Shown: positions 28,840 through 38,514 of the stretch, in pieces
Numbering within the stretch: position 1 is the stretch's first letter
How the letters are laid out: every line of letters begins with the position of its first letter
Source of the DNA: Thalassotalea fonticola
GTDB lineage: Bacteria > Pseudomonadota > Gammaproteobacteria > Enterobacterales > Alteromonadaceae
Direction of reading: 5' to 3'
NCBI RefSeq assembly: GCF_032911225.1
Contig: NZ_CP136600.1
Location: 3,162,001-3,226,000 of the forward strand
DNA length: 64,000 nucleotides
Made by a program: the position numbers and the translations under genes
The notes under the pieces: model-generated
The model's input: the letters and a program-made list of their open reading frames with translations, nothing else
Told to the model about the DNA's origin: nothing
The model's database searches: none

Positions 28840-30489
28840 CTATTCATTCGCCCTAATGGTTTTATAGTACTTAATTAAACCGTAAGTCGAACTATCGTGG
28901 TTAATATTAAGTTCTCCATTTTCAAGTTCTTGTTGGATTTTATTTGCCAGGCCTTTACCCAATTCAACCCCCCACTGATCGAAAGAACATATTTGTAACA
29001 GAACGCCCTGAACAAAGATTTTATGTTCATACAATGCAATTAAACTACCAATCGTGTGTGGTGAGATACGCTCCATTAGCAAGGTATTGGTCGGACGGTT
29101 GCCTTTGTGCACCTTATGTGGTGCCACTTTGTTAATGTACTCTTGTGTTCGGCCTTTCGCTTTTAAATCAGCACGAACTTGCTGTTCATCTACGCCTTCC
29201 ATGAGCGCCTGAGTTTGGGCGAAGAAGTTAGACATCAAGGTTTCATGGTGCCCTATTACTGGTGTGACACTTTCAACCGAGCCAATAAAATCAGCAGGCA
29301 CGATATTATTACTTTGATGCAGATACTGATAGAAAGCATGCTGGCCGTTTATTCCCAGTTCACCCCATATTGACGGCACGGTTGAGTAATTAATCTCATC
29401 ACCATGCCAGGTCACTGATTTGCCGTTGCTTTCCATTTCAGCTTGTTGCATATAAGCCGACAACATATGCAAAGATTGGTCATAAGGCAGTATCGCTTGC
29501 GATTGCGCGCCCATAAACGTACAGTTCCACACACTTAGCAACGCCAAAATCACCGGTGCATTTTGCTCTAACGGGGTTTGACAAAAGTGTTGATCCAGTT
29601 GTTCAGCACCTTCGAGTAACTCGATGAATTTATCAAAGCCAAGATCGATGGCAATCGGTAAACCGATTGCTGACCAGAGTGAAAAGCGGCCGCCGACCCA
29701 ATCCCACATATCGAAAATATTTTCTTCAGCAATACCAAACCTCACTGCATTTTCTTTATTACTCGAAACCGCAACAAAGTGTTTGCCAATCGCCGATTGA
29801 TCAAACGATGAAGCAACCAGCCATTTCATTGCGGTATTGGCATTGGTCATGGTTTCTGTGGTGGTAAAAGTTTTACTGGAAACAATGAACAGCACTTTTT
29901 CTGGGTTAAGCGGCCGCAGAACTTCGGCAATTTGAGTACCATCAACGTTCGATACATAATGCACATTAACGCTGTTATCGCTGTATTGTTTCAGTGCTTC
30001 GGTGACCATCTGCGGCCCCAGGTTCGAGCCGCCGACACCAATATTGACCACATCGGTAATGCGTTTGCCGGAATAGCCCTGCCATAAGCCCTGTCGAATT
30101 TTATCACTAAACACTTGCATTTTATCCAAGGTATTTTGTACGCATGTTGAGATATCGACGTCGTCGACAACAATGGCTTTGTTCGATCGATTGCGCAACG
30201 CGGTATGCAACACCGAACGCTCTTCGGTGCTATTAATGCGCTCACCATTAAACATTTTTTCACGCCAGGCCTCTACTTCACACTCTTTGGCCAGGGCAAT
30301 AAGTTTTGCCATGGTGTCGTCAGTGATCAGATTTTTTGAGTAATCGAGCAACATCGAAGGCAGCTGCACAGAGAATTTATCGAAGCGCTGGTCATCATTA
30401 GTGAACAGCTCATTCATATGATGTTGCTTCATCTGTTGCGCATGGCTTTGTAGTGATTGCCAACTTTTCATTGCCGCTCTGGTGGTCAT
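28840..30489 (-). CDS. pgi: Glucose-6-phosphate isomerase
   Basis: The product has 549 residues from the ATG at 30489, chosen because GGAG lies seven bases upstream and because MTTRAAMKSWQSLQSH matches the normal start of the family; the frame is open 15 codons further. Family signatures are clear: GVGGSNLGPQM, SSKTFTTTETM, WDWVGGRFSLWSAIGLPIA, WGELGINGQHAFYQ and GVELGKGLANKI. It interconverts glucose-6-phosphate and fructose-6-phosphate in the cytoplasm. It is a housekeeping gene that forms the left border of the large polysaccharide locus; the flanking sulfatase is divergent. Confidence 0.97.
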   Translation of the reverse strand: MTTRAAMKSWQSLQSHAQQMKQHHMNELFTNDDQRFDKFSVQLPSMLLDYSKNLITDDTMAKLIALAKECEVEAWREKMFNGERINSTEERSVLHTALRNRSNKAIVVDDVDISTCVQNTLDKMQVFSDKIRQGLWQGYSGKRITDVVNIGVGGSNLGPQMVTEALKQYSDNSVNVHYVSNVDGTQIAEVLRPLNPEKVLFIVSSKTFTTTETMTNANTAMKWLVASSFDQSAIGKHFVAVSSNKENAVRFGIAEENIFDMWDWVGGRFSLWSAIGLPIAIDLGFDKFIELLEGAEQLDQHFCQTPLEQNAPVILALLSVWNCTFMGAQSQAILPYDQSLHMLSAYMQQAEMESNGKSVTWHGDEINYSTVPSIWGELGINGQHAFYQYLHQSNNIVPADFIGSVESVTPVIGHHETLMSNFFAQTQALMEGVDEQQVRADLKAKGRTQEYINKVAPHKVHKGNRPTNTLLMERISPHTIGSLIALYEHKIFVQGVLLQICSFDQWGVELGKGLANKIQQELENGELNINHDSSTYGLIKYYKTIRANE

Positions 30490-30632
30490 ATTTGTCTCCG
30501 TAACATTTGGCTTGATTACTATTTCGTTATTCACGAAACATTTTACACCGCCAAGATATCAGTCTTCATATGAGCAGACAAGTTATTTGTAATGAAAACA
30601 CAGAAACCATCAATATAAGGCGTGCCATTGTC

Positions 30633-30646
30633 AGTTATCATATAAG
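30633..30646. promoter_or_regulatory. Candidate GntR-type half-site upstream of sulfatase
   Basis: agttatcatataag reads CTTATATGATAACT on the other strand and matches the left half of the CTTGTATG-type motif found upstream of kduD, kdgK and other genes here. It lies about 100 bp upstream of the sulfatase start at 30748. Confidence 0.35.
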
Positions 30647-30747
30647 ATGGTAACATCATTAGTAATCGTCATTCATTAACCAGGAAGTCTGAGTTTTCTT
30701 TCGGTTAATTAATGAGAGTTAATTTGATCATCACCAGAGGGCCTTCG

Positions 30748-32280
30748 ATGTTTACTAAAAAATCGCTCAATAAATTTTTCAAGCTATCGCTAACGTTGCT
30801 GACCACACTAGGCGGCGTATCGTATAGTTATGCTGAAACCGAAAACACCAGTTCACCGAACATTGTTATTATTTACACCGATGATTTAGGTATTGGTGAT
30901 GTCAGTGCCTATGGCATGGGAAAATTATCGACACCCAACATTGACAGTATTGCCGAGCAAGGCATTAGGTTTAGCAATGGCTATGCGACGGCGGCTACTT
31001 GTACACCGAGCCGATTTTCTATCCTTACCGGCCAATATCCCTGGCGCAAAGGTGCGGCGATTTTGCCCGGTGATGCACCATTATTAATCGACCCAAGCAA
31101 AATTACCTTGCCGAAAATGCTGAAAAAAGCGGGCTATCGCACTGCGGTTATCGGCAAATGGCACTTAGGTTTAGGCAGTGGTCAAATGGACTGGAATGAA
31201 CATATCCCATTAGGACCAAATGAAGTTGGTTTTGATTATTCATACATTATGGCCGCCACTAACGACCGCGTACCTAACGTCTATGTGAAAAATGGCAACG
31301 TAGTGGGATTAGAAAAAAATGACCCACTGCAAGTGAGCTACCAGAAAAATTTCCCGGGTGAGCCAACGGGTATCGACAACCCGGAATTACTGACAAAAAT
31401 GAGCTTCAGCAATGGTCATTACCATAGTATTAATAATGGCGTGCCTCGTATCGGTTACCAAAAAGGCGGTAAAAGTGCGCAATGGATAGACGAAGAGATG
31501 TCAGATTTGTTTTTAAATGAAGCGCAAAACTTCGTCAAAGCCAATAAGAGCAAACCATTTTTCTTATTCTACACCTTACATCAACCTCATGTACCACGGA
31601 TCCCCAATCAGCGTTTTGTTGGAAAATCGGGTCTTGGCCCACGTGGTGATGCCATTTTGGAAGCCGACTGGGCGATAGGTGAATTTTTAACAACCTTAGA
31701 ACAAACCGGTTTAACAGATAATACCTTAGTGGTTTTTTCTTCCGATAACGGCCCCGTTTTGGATGATGGTTATCACGATGACGCAGTAACTAAATTGGGT
31801 AAGCATACCCCTGCGGGCAATTTACGCGGCGGTAAATACAGTTTATTCGACGCAGGCGCGCATATTCCATTTATGATTAGCTGGCCAGGTAAAATTAAGC
31901 CGGGTGTATCTGATGCGCTTGTTTCACAACACGACCTTCTCGCTTCACTAGCAAACTTAACCGGGCAACAAATTGCTGCCTCCGATAGTCAAGATCACCT
32001 TGATGCCTTATTAGGTAAATCAAAACAAGGTCGTCAAGGACTTGTTGTTCAGGCATTAGGGGGAAAAACGGCTTATCGAGAAGGGAACTGGCTATTCATT
32101 CCGCCCTACTGGGGCGATGAAAAGCTTGCCAAAGAAGACGTGGAAACAGGTTATTGTTCTTGTTATCAACTGTACGATCTCAATGAGGACCCAGGACAAA
32201 TGCACAATGTTGCTAAAGAATTTCCTAATGAAACTAAAGCAATGTTAACGGCATATAGAACTGTCATGGCAAGCAATTAA
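30748..32280 (+). CDS. Exported sulfatase (formylglycine type), paralogue of the one at 54528
   Basis: The ATG at 30748 is preferred because AGAGGG precedes it and a signal peptide follows directly (FFKLSLTLLTTLGGVSYSYA). The frame is open 12 codons further upstream. The mature enzyme has IIYTDDLGIGD (metal Asp pair), CTPSRFSILTG (formylglycine Cys about 85), GKWHLGLG and FSSDNGPV. At 510 residues it is of normal length. It aligns throughout with the sulfatase at 54528-56108 (shared GDAP, DRVPNVY/DRVPTVY, GPRGDAI). Exo-acting GalNAc- or GlcNAc-sulfatases share this layout, which would suit an amino-sugar locus, but the bond cut is not shown by sequence. Confidence 0.88.
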   Translation: MFTKKSLNKFFKLSLTLLTTLGGVSYSYAETENTSSPNIVIIYTDDLGIGDVSAYGMGKLSTPNIDSIAEQGIRFSNGYATAATCTPSRFSILTGQYPWRKGAAILPGDAPLLIDPSKITLPKMLKKAGYRTAVIGKWHLGLGSGQMDWNEHIPLGPNEVGFDYSYIMAATNDRVPNVYVKNGNVVGLEKNDPLQVSYQKNFPGEPTGIDNPELLTKMSFSNGHYHSINNGVPRIGYQKGGKSAQWIDEEMSDLFLNEAQNFVKANKSKPFFLFYTLHQPHVPRIPNQRFVGKSGLGPRGDAILEADWAIGEFLTTLEQTGLTDNTLVVFSSDNGPVLDDGYHDDAVTKLGKHTPAGNLRGGKYSLFDAGAHIPFMISWPGKIKPGVSDALVSQHDLLASLANLTGQQIAASDSQDHLDALLGKSKQGRQGLVVQALGGKTAYREGNWLFIPPYWGDEKLAKEDVETGYCSCYQLYDLNEDPGQMHNVAKEFPNETKAMLTAYRTVMASN

Positions 32281-32297
32281 GCTAACTTAATTAAATC

Positions 32298-32338
32298 GGC
32301 CAGTATAAAGGTATTTACTGATTATATTGGCCCTTTTT
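32298..32338 (+). terminator. Rho-independent terminator after the sulfatase
   Basis: ggccagtata pairs with tatattggcc (one G-T pair) across a 15-base loop and is followed by cttttt. It sits 18 bp after the sulfatase stop. Confidence 0.65.
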
Positions 32339-32622
32339 ATTAAAAAATATCAATATTTACTTCAGCAATAAGTGTAATATAAAAAGCGATTTATAGCGGC
32401 CAAATCTCGTACTAAAATGAAAGTTAATATTGCTTAAATATAGCCTTTCATTAAAACTTAAACAGAACCACATCAAAATATTTCGTAAAAATTTTTCATT
32501 ATACTATTTAGCTCATCCAGTATATAAAATTTAAATTTTAGACTTAATTTCAGATACTTACATCGTTTCCTCTTGTGCATTAATGAATAAGCCACACCAC
32601 TTAATTTCATTTTATTTCAAAA

Positions 32623-32673
32623 ACAGTTGATTATAATCTAATCTGATTGTATGTTGTATGACAACTGATAAGT
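32623..32673 (+). promoter_or_regulatory. Lyase promoter element shared with the TonB receptor, including candidate GntR operator
   Basis: Fifty-one bases here match the reverse complement of 45744-45794 at 48 positions by hand count. The core attgtatgttgtatgacaac (32646-32665) resembles the kduD palindrome. It ends 130 bp before the beta-helix protein start. Conservation of a non-coding stretch upstream of two different genes suggests a common regulator and promoter. Confidence 0.6.
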
Positions 32674-32802
32674 TAAACATTAAATAATTACAAACGCATA
32701 AAGCGAACTTAACTTACATCCCCCTGTAACCGGGGTTAAATAAAAAGTAAGTATCTAATCCATTTAAGTGTATTATTTCTAATATAATAAAGGTGTTATA
32801 AA

Positions 32803-35800
32803 ATGATTCAGACTAAACTCGATAAATTCAGAATAAAACAGGCGCTGGTGCTAAGTAGTACATTAATAGCGGCCCTTGGTAGTTCTGCTTACGCTGCCGA
32901 TGCGGATATATGGCAGCAGTATACCGGAGTTATTTCCTCTCCAACTATCCCTGTATTACCCGACTATTCCTATGCAGGTTATAAACTTGGCATGGAGGGG
33001 ATACCTGAAAATCATACTTTAGATGTGTTCAATGTTACTGATTATGGCGCAATAGCTAATGATTTAGTTTCTGATCAGAACGCCATTCAGTTAGCAATTG
33101 ATACGGCAGAAGCTAATGGTGGAGGTGTGGTTTTTTTTCCTGCTGGTGAATTTTTGGTTAATACCGATGCTGAAAGCACTAGTACCATTCAGATAAGCTC
33201 ATCAAATATTATCCTCAAAGGAAGTGGCTCAACACCTGGCGGCACAATTATTAAAATGCAAAATCATATGTTGCTGCCTGATGGTGCCCAGCCATGGGCT
33301 ACGCCTAATATGATCACCTATTCAATTCCTTCTTCTACCAATGCGATTACCTCCATCACACAAGATGAAAGCAGAGGCAGCACTATTATTCACGTTACAG
33401 ATGCAAATATTTTCGCAGGTGAAAAATACCTTCGACTAAAAATGACTGCAAATCTGACCGCCAACTCTGATTACCTTGATAACAGAACACCAAACAGTGT
33501 GTGGTCTGCTATTAATGATAACGGCGTTGAATTAAGCGAATTCCATCAAATCGTCGCAATTAATAGTACTGACAATACAATTACCCTAAAAGATCCCGTT
33601 GTTGATGATATCGATGCGAGTCTCAACTGGACTGCAGAACCTTATACCATGATGGAAAATATTGGTTTTGAAGATATTCATTTTAAAGGTAACTTCACTG
33701 ACAACTTTGTTCATCACAAAGATTATATTCATGATTACGGTTGGCATGCTGTATCTATGGTACGTGCTGCTAACTCTTGGGTGACTCGTTCTCGATTTAC
33801 CAATGTAACCAGACCTGTAGGCATGTCACTGTCGTATGCTTCGAGCATACATACCATATTAGCTGATGGCAATGGTGGCCATGCGCTGACCAATATTGGT
33901 GGAAGTTCTAGCCGAATTTTACAGGGTTTGATCTGGGATAATACTTCCAATGGCTTTTATCATGGTGCTGATATGTCAGGCCGTGCAAATGGCTCAGTTA
34001 CCTGGAGAGTGGAAGCAGAAATGGGTAATGGTTGGGACTTACACGCGGCTCAGCCACGTACAAACTTGATCGATAATTATGCCAGTGCTGGTATCTCCAG
34101 TTCTGGTGGGCACTATTCTAATAACCCTAATCACTTAACAGGTTTGACCATATGGAATCAGTCTGCAACCGAAGCGGAGACAGCCGACCCTGTTAATTTT
34201 TGGCCAGGAGAATGTGGTTCTAACTATTGTGGTACAACTTTAGTTAGCCCCACTATTGTCGGCTACCATGGTAATGACACAACGTTTGCAGCTGCAAGTC
34301 TAAAATACCAAGAAAGCACAGGAAGTAAAGTTAGCCCTGAGTCGCTTTATGAAGCGCAGCTAGCCCATCGTTCTGTCGTTGGAATCCCCGTTCCTGTTAT
34401 TGAAGACCCCGTTGTTGAAGAACCCGTTACCCAAACAGAAACCTTTACTAATATGACGATAACTAGCTGGGGTGCGGAAACTTATGTCGGTGATAATGGT
34501 AATACATGGTCTATTAATGGCAGTGGTAGTGGCACTTTTGTCGATGGCACTAAAGGCCTTTATTTTCAAATTCCCGAGAACGGTCCCGTATTAGCGGTAG
34601 AATCAGGCACCATTTCTGGTGGTATTAGCTCATTTTCTATTGATTTGATCGATAAATGGGATGCTGGTGATGAACGCACCCTGGAATTATTAATTAATGG
34701 CGACGTGATTGCTACATCAACTCATACCGGTACCGAAGTATATACCTTTACGGTCAATGATATTAACATTGCCGGCGATTTTATCATTGGTATTCAAAAT
34801 GTCAGTGCTGGGGCTGAGAAGACACACTCTATTGCTGTTGATAATATTTCATGGGTATCATTTGCGAGTAATGAACCACCAGTTATTGAACCACCACTTG
34901 TTACTCAAACTGAAACCTTTACTAATATGACCCTAACTACCTGGGGCGCTGAAACCTATGTGGGTGATAATGGTATTACATGGTCTATTGATGGCAGTGG
35001 TAGTGGCACTTTTGTAAATGGCACTAAAAGCCTTTATTTTCAAATTCCTGAGAACGGCCCCGTGTTAGCGGTAGAATCAGGTACTATCTCTGGCGGTATT
35101 AGCTCATTTTCTATTGATTTGATCGATAAATGGGATGCTGGTGATGAACGCACCCTTGAATTATTAATTAATGGCGACGTGATTGCTACATCAACTCATA
35201 CCGGTACCGAAGTATATACCTTTACGGTCAATGATATTAACATTGCCGGCGATTTTATCATTGGTATTCAAAATGTCAGTGCTGGGGCTGAGAAGACACA
35301 CTCTATTGCTGTTGATAATATTTCATGGGTATCATTTGCGAGTAATGAACCAGATTGGACAGTGGCAGCAAAAGCTCAATTCGATACGATGAAAACCAAC
35401 TGGTATGCAGCAGGCATACCGGTAACTGGAATCAGTATGGCTCAAGCCAGTGCACAAATAATTGCAGGCCAGTTTTTAACTCTATCTGCTATGGTAACAC
35501 CTTCATATGCCACTGACACTTCTATAGTCTGGAGTTCGAGTGATCCCGCAATCGCAACCGTTGATGCTGGCGGATTGGTAAAAGCTCTATCCAGTGGTAG
35601 TGTTACTATTACTGCAACAACTAATGACGGTAATTTTACTGCAACAACAGTTATTACATCTGTAGAAGAGCAAAGCAAAGAGACTTTCAGTAACTTAGCA
35701 TTGGATGGTTGGGGCACTGAAACCTATGTTGGTGCCAATGACATTGAGTGGACCGTCAATGCCAAAGGCGTAACCGAGTACCTGAATCCATCTAAGCACA

Positions 35801-36528
35801 TCTATTTCCAGGGTAATCCAAGTAAACCAAGATTTATAGCGATACAATCAGGCTTAATTTCAGGCGGAATCAGCTCATTCTCGGCTCCAGCTAAAGATTT
35901 ATGGAGTGAAGGAAATGAGCGTACACTAGAATTATTGATTAATGGTGAAGTGGTCGATACGTTTACTCATACCGGTGAAGACGAGTACACCTACCAGGTG
36001 AATGACATCAACATTGAGGGCGATTTCACCCTTGCTATACAGAATATGAGTACTGGCGAGGGAGACAATGCCGTCGCTATAGATAATATGACATGGAAGC
36101 CGTATTCAGGAGGCACAACAGAACCTGGAGAAACTGGTGAACCAGAACAGCCTACGAATGTGGCGCCAATTGCCTATGCTGGTACCCTACAATCAATTGT
36201 ATTACCTAGTGATAAGGTAAACTTAAGTGGTGCTTGTAATGATGATGATTTGCCATCAACAGATGCAAAAACCTGTACATGGTCAGGTCCAGAAGGTGTT
36301 ACCTTTGCCGATGTAAATTCAGCTGAAACTATAGCAAGCTTTGCCGCTGCGGGTACCTACGTATTAACCTTAACGGCAAATGATGGTGAACTAACCACAA
36401 CCGATAAAGTGACTATTATGGTTAATGCTGAAGTTCCGAATGAAGACAAAGCAAGCTCTGGTGGCGGTTCAATGGGTTACATGTTATTTACTTTAATTTT
36501 ACTCGCTAGAAGAAAATTAACTAAATAG
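32803..36528 (+). CDS. Secreted multi-domain pectate-lyase-3-type beta-helix protein (candidate polysaccharide lyase)
   Basis: This 1241-residue protein has a signal peptide (LVLSSTLIAALGSSAYA). Residues about 50-520 form a right-handed parallel beta-helix of the pectate_lyase_3 type, starting with FNVTDYGAIANDLVSDQNAI and FFPAGEFLV. Conserved with the lipoprotein at 40781 are HHKDYIHDYG, SWVTRSRFTNV, WDLHAAQPRTNLID and HYSNNPNHLTGLTIWN; the His, Tyr and Arg there are catalytic candidates. Then come two near-identical modules (about 543-692 and 701-850), a Big_2 Ig-like domain (about 875-953), a third diverged module (about 960-1100) and an Ig/PKD-like domain (about 1120-1212). The C-terminus SSGGGSMGYMLFTLILLARRKLTK, read in parts, is a GlyGly-CTERM sorting signal. 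Neighbouring GH105 and Kdu genes imply it makes unsaturated uronates. An epimerase or hydrolase remains possible. Confidence 0.75.
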   Translation: MIQTKLDKFRIKQALVLSSTLIAALGSSAYAADADIWQQYTGVISSPTIPVLPDYSYAGYKLGMEGIPENHTLDVFNVTDYGAIANDLVSDQNAIQLAIDTAEANGGGVVFFPAGEFLVNTDAESTSTIQISSSNIILKGSGSTPGGTIIKMQNHMLLPDGAQPWATPNMITYSIPSSTNAITSITQDESRGSTIIHVTDANIFAGEKYLRLKMTANLTANSDYLDNRTPNSVWSAINDNGVELSEFHQIVAINSTDNTITLKDPVVDDIDASLNWTAEPYTMMENIGFEDIHFKGNFTDNFVHHKDYIHDYGWHAVSMVRAANSWVTRSRFTNVTRPVGMSLSYASSIHTILADGNGGHALTNIGGSSSRILQGLIWDNTSNGFYHGADMSGRANGSVTWRVEAEMGNGWDLHAAQPRTNLIDNYASAGISSSGGHYSNNPNHLTGLTIWNQSATEAETADPVNFWPGECGSNYCGTTLVSPTIVGYHGNDTTFAAASLKYQESTGSKVSPESLYEAQLAHRSVVGIPVPVIEDPVVEEPVTQTETFTNMTITSWGAETYVGDNGNTWSINGSGSGTFVDGTKGLYFQIPENGPVLAVESGTISGGISSFSIDLIDKWDAGDERTLELLINGDVIATSTHTGTEVYTFTVNDINIAGDFIIGIQNVSAGAEKTHSIAVDNISWVSFASNEPPVIEPPLVTQTETFTNMTLTTWGAETYVGDNGITWSIDGSGSGTFVNGTKSLYFQIPENGPVLAVESGTISGGISSFSIDLIDKWDAGDERTLELLINGDVIATSTHTGTEVYTFTVNDINIAGDFIIGIQNVSAGAEKTHSIAVDNISWVSFASNEPDWTVAAKAQFDTMKTNWYAAGIPVTGISMAQASAQIIAGQFLTLSAMVTPSYATDTSIVWSSSDPAIATVDAGGLVKALSSGSVTITATTNDGNFTATTVITSVEEQSKETFSNLALDGWGTETYVGANDIEWTVNAKGVTEYLNPSKHIYFQGNPSKPRFIAIQSGLISGGISSFSAPAKDLWSEGNERTLELLINGEVVDTFTHTGEDEYTYQVNDINIEGDFTLAIQNMSTGEGDNAVAIDNMTWKPYSGGTTEPGETGEPEQPTNVAPIAYAGTLQSIVLPSDKVNLSGACNDDDLPSTDAKTCTWSGPEGVTFADVNSAETIASFAAAGTYVLTLTANDGELTTTDKVTIMVNAEVPNEDKASSGGGSMGYMLFTLILLARRKLTK
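34426..35352 (+). repeat. Tandem 474-bp duplication of a binding module
   Basis: Two direct copies with a period of 474 bp (34426-34878 and 34900-35352) encode two modules of the lyase. The second halves are almost identical at DNA level, with one difference in about 240 bp by eye, while the first halves have more differences. That pattern suggests a recent duplication or ongoing gene conversion. A third, diverged copy of the module is encoded around 35680-36100. Confidence 0.85.
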
Positions 36529-36562
36529 ATTGGCACTCTAACTAACGAAAAAATCTAGATAC

Positions 36563-36610
36563 AAACTGGCAGTCCTGTACGCTTTATTGGGTCACTGTCA
36601 GTTTTGTTTT
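36563..36610 (+). terminator. Probable terminator after the lyase gene
   Basis: aaactggcagt pairs with actgtcagttt (one G-T pair) around a 20-base loop and is followed by tgtttt. It lies 35 bp after the stop. Confidence 0.5.
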
Positions 36611-36862
36611 GCACTGAAGCTTTTATCAAACTTTCCATTGTCTAATCGTTTGTACTAATCATAACTAATGCCAACCATACGGTGCTAAACCTGCGTCATT
36701 TGCTAGTCTGAATTTAAGCTTTTCCTATCGTTCTAGATATTAATAACTATCATATTGCTTTTTTATCTGGAAAAACCAAGAGAATTCGTTCATGCGAGGA
36801 GTAAATGAATTGCATATGTAAGCAACAAATATATTATTTGAACAAAATTGGAGAACAATAAG
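36611..36862. other. Intergenic region upstream of sulfatase
   Basis: AT-rich leader without a gene. Only a weak match to the GntR-type motif (actatcatattgc near 36747) is seen. Confidence 0.3.
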
Positions 36863-38230
36863 ATGAATACAAAATTACTATTTTCAATCGCTATGATATT
36901 GAGCATCTCTATCATTACTTTAATGTGCTTCCTATCCCCCGCACATGCAAAATCGAGTACTTCACCCAATATTGTATTAATCATATCTGACGATGCAGGT
37001 TACGCCGATTTTGGTTTTCAAGGCAGCAAAATAATCGAAACGCCTAATATTGATGCTATCGCGAAGTCAGGTGTAACATTTACCCGAGGTTATGTATCTG
37101 CTCCAGTATGTGCGCCATCACGCGCGGGGTTACTAACCGGCCGTTACCAGCAACGTTTTAGTTTTGAAAGAAATCTAACAACTAAAGAGGATCTTAACAG
37201 GGGTATAGCCCAAAGCGAAAAAACTATGGGTGATCATTTTAAAGCCCTAGGCTATCGAACTGCAGCAATAGGAAAATGGCACTTGGGTAATAAAGATGTG
37301 TATCATCCCAATAATCGAGGTTTCGATCATTTTTATGGTTTATTAGACGGCTCGCGCGACTATTTTAAACAAGTAATTAAAAAGCCTGCTGACAAATATA
37401 AAGTGTTGCAAAGAAATGGCGAGTTACTGACCGAAACGACCGGCTATGTTACTGATTTATTAACCAATGAAACCATTGACTTTATTGAACGAAATAAGAC
37501 ACAACCTTTTTTTGCTTATGTTTCATATACTGCCGTCCATACCCCCATGCATGCACAAGCTCATCGTTTAACAGCAGTCCCCGAAAGTGTTGTCGATCCT
37601 AAAAGAAGAAAACTTATAGCCATGACAGCCTCTTTAGATGATAACATCGGGAGAATTATCGCTAAATTAGATCAACTCGGTTTAAGTGAAAACACCCTAG
37701 TTGTTTTTTTGAATGACAATGGTGGTGCACTTACAAATGCATCAATTAACGCCCCATTACGTGGTTATAAAGGGTCAACATTTGAAGGTGCTATTAGGGT
37801 GCCTATGGTCGTAAAATGGCCTGGGCATATCAAAGAAAATAGTCATTATGATCAAACCGTGATCTCACTCGATTTATTACCAACGCTATTAGCTGCTGCG
37901 AACGCCAAACCAATAGAAAACACACCAACTATCGATGGGAAAAATCTATTACCTTATTTGAGCGGGGCGAACGCCAGTTCACCACATGAGTCAATATTTT
38001 TCAAATATCATTCTGGTCGAGCACATATTAAAGGGGATTGGAAATGGATGACCACCAAATTAAAACAAGCCGATGGCAGTAAAAAATTATTTAAATTTTT
38101 GTTCAACCTTAAAAACGATCCGGCTGAGCAAAACAATTTACTCAATTCTCACCCAGAAAAAGTCACTGAACTTAGACTTGAATGGCAAGATTGGTTTTTT
38201 GACATGCCAGGAATTTGGACCCAGCTTTAA
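36863..38230 (+). CDS. Exported sulfatase (formylglycine type)
   Basis: The ATG at 36863 has GGAG ten bases upstream. The 455-residue product begins with a signal peptide (IISIITLMCFLSPAHA-like segment) and has [33 protein letters not shown] (formylglycine Cys about 83), GKWHLGN and FLNDNGGA. It differs from the sulfatases at 30748 and 54528 and is closer to the truncated one at 1-262. It probably removes a different sulfate group from the same glycan. It lies between the beta-helix lyase and the GH105 gene on the same strand, each with its own leader region. Confidence 0.88.
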   Translation: MNTKLLFSIAMILSISIITLMCFLSPAHAKSSTSPNIVLIISDDAGYADFGFQGSKIIETPNIDAIAKSGVTFTRGYVSAPVCAPSRAGLLTGRYQQRFSFERNLTTKEDLNRGIAQSEKTMGDHFKALGYRTAAIGKWHLGNKDVYHPNNRGFDHFYGLLDGSRDYFKQVIKKPADKYKVLQRNGELLTETTGYVTDLLTNETIDFIERNKTQPFFAYVSYTAVHTPMHAQAHRLTAVPESVVDPKRRKLIAMTASLDDNIGRIIAKLDQLGLSENTLVVFLNDNGGALTNASINAPLRGYKGSTFEGAIRVPMVVKWPGHIKENSHYDQTVISLDLLPTLLAAANAKPIENTPTIDGKNLLPYLSGANASSPHESIFFKYHSGRAHIKGDWKWMTTKLKQADGSKKLFKFLFNLKNDPAEQNNLLNSHPEKVTELRLEWQDWFFDMPGIWTQL

Positions 38231-38307
38231 TATTATCACTGCAAAACAGGCCTTGTTCTGAAACTAGCAAGGTCATTTTTAATGCCTTAAGTGAATAACA
38301 CAAACCA

Positions 38308-38327
38308 CTTGTATGATAACAAGACTT
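38308..38327. promoter_or_regulatory. Candidate GntR-type operator upstream of GH105
   Basis: cttgtatgataacaag contains the CTTGTATG half-site seen in the kduD palindrome followed by a short inverted ACAAG. It lies about 200 bp before the GH105 start. Confidence 0.4.
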
Positions 38328-38514
38328 CTGATATATTTTATCGTAATGATGCTTAAATAGTACAACATGAAAATGTCTAAATAGCTTATTAAATTAAGCA
38401 AATGGAGTAACATTCTAAGTTTCACTATATCTAATTAAGTAACGTTCACGTTACTCGTTTTTATGGGCCGGCATATTCTGGCTCTTCTGTTTGATAATTT
38501 TTATATGAGGTCCT

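Noticed and set aside
34426..35352. Possible CRISPR or satellite array
   Set aside because: Only two long copies with a 474-bp period, both in frame within a protein gene; this is a module duplication.
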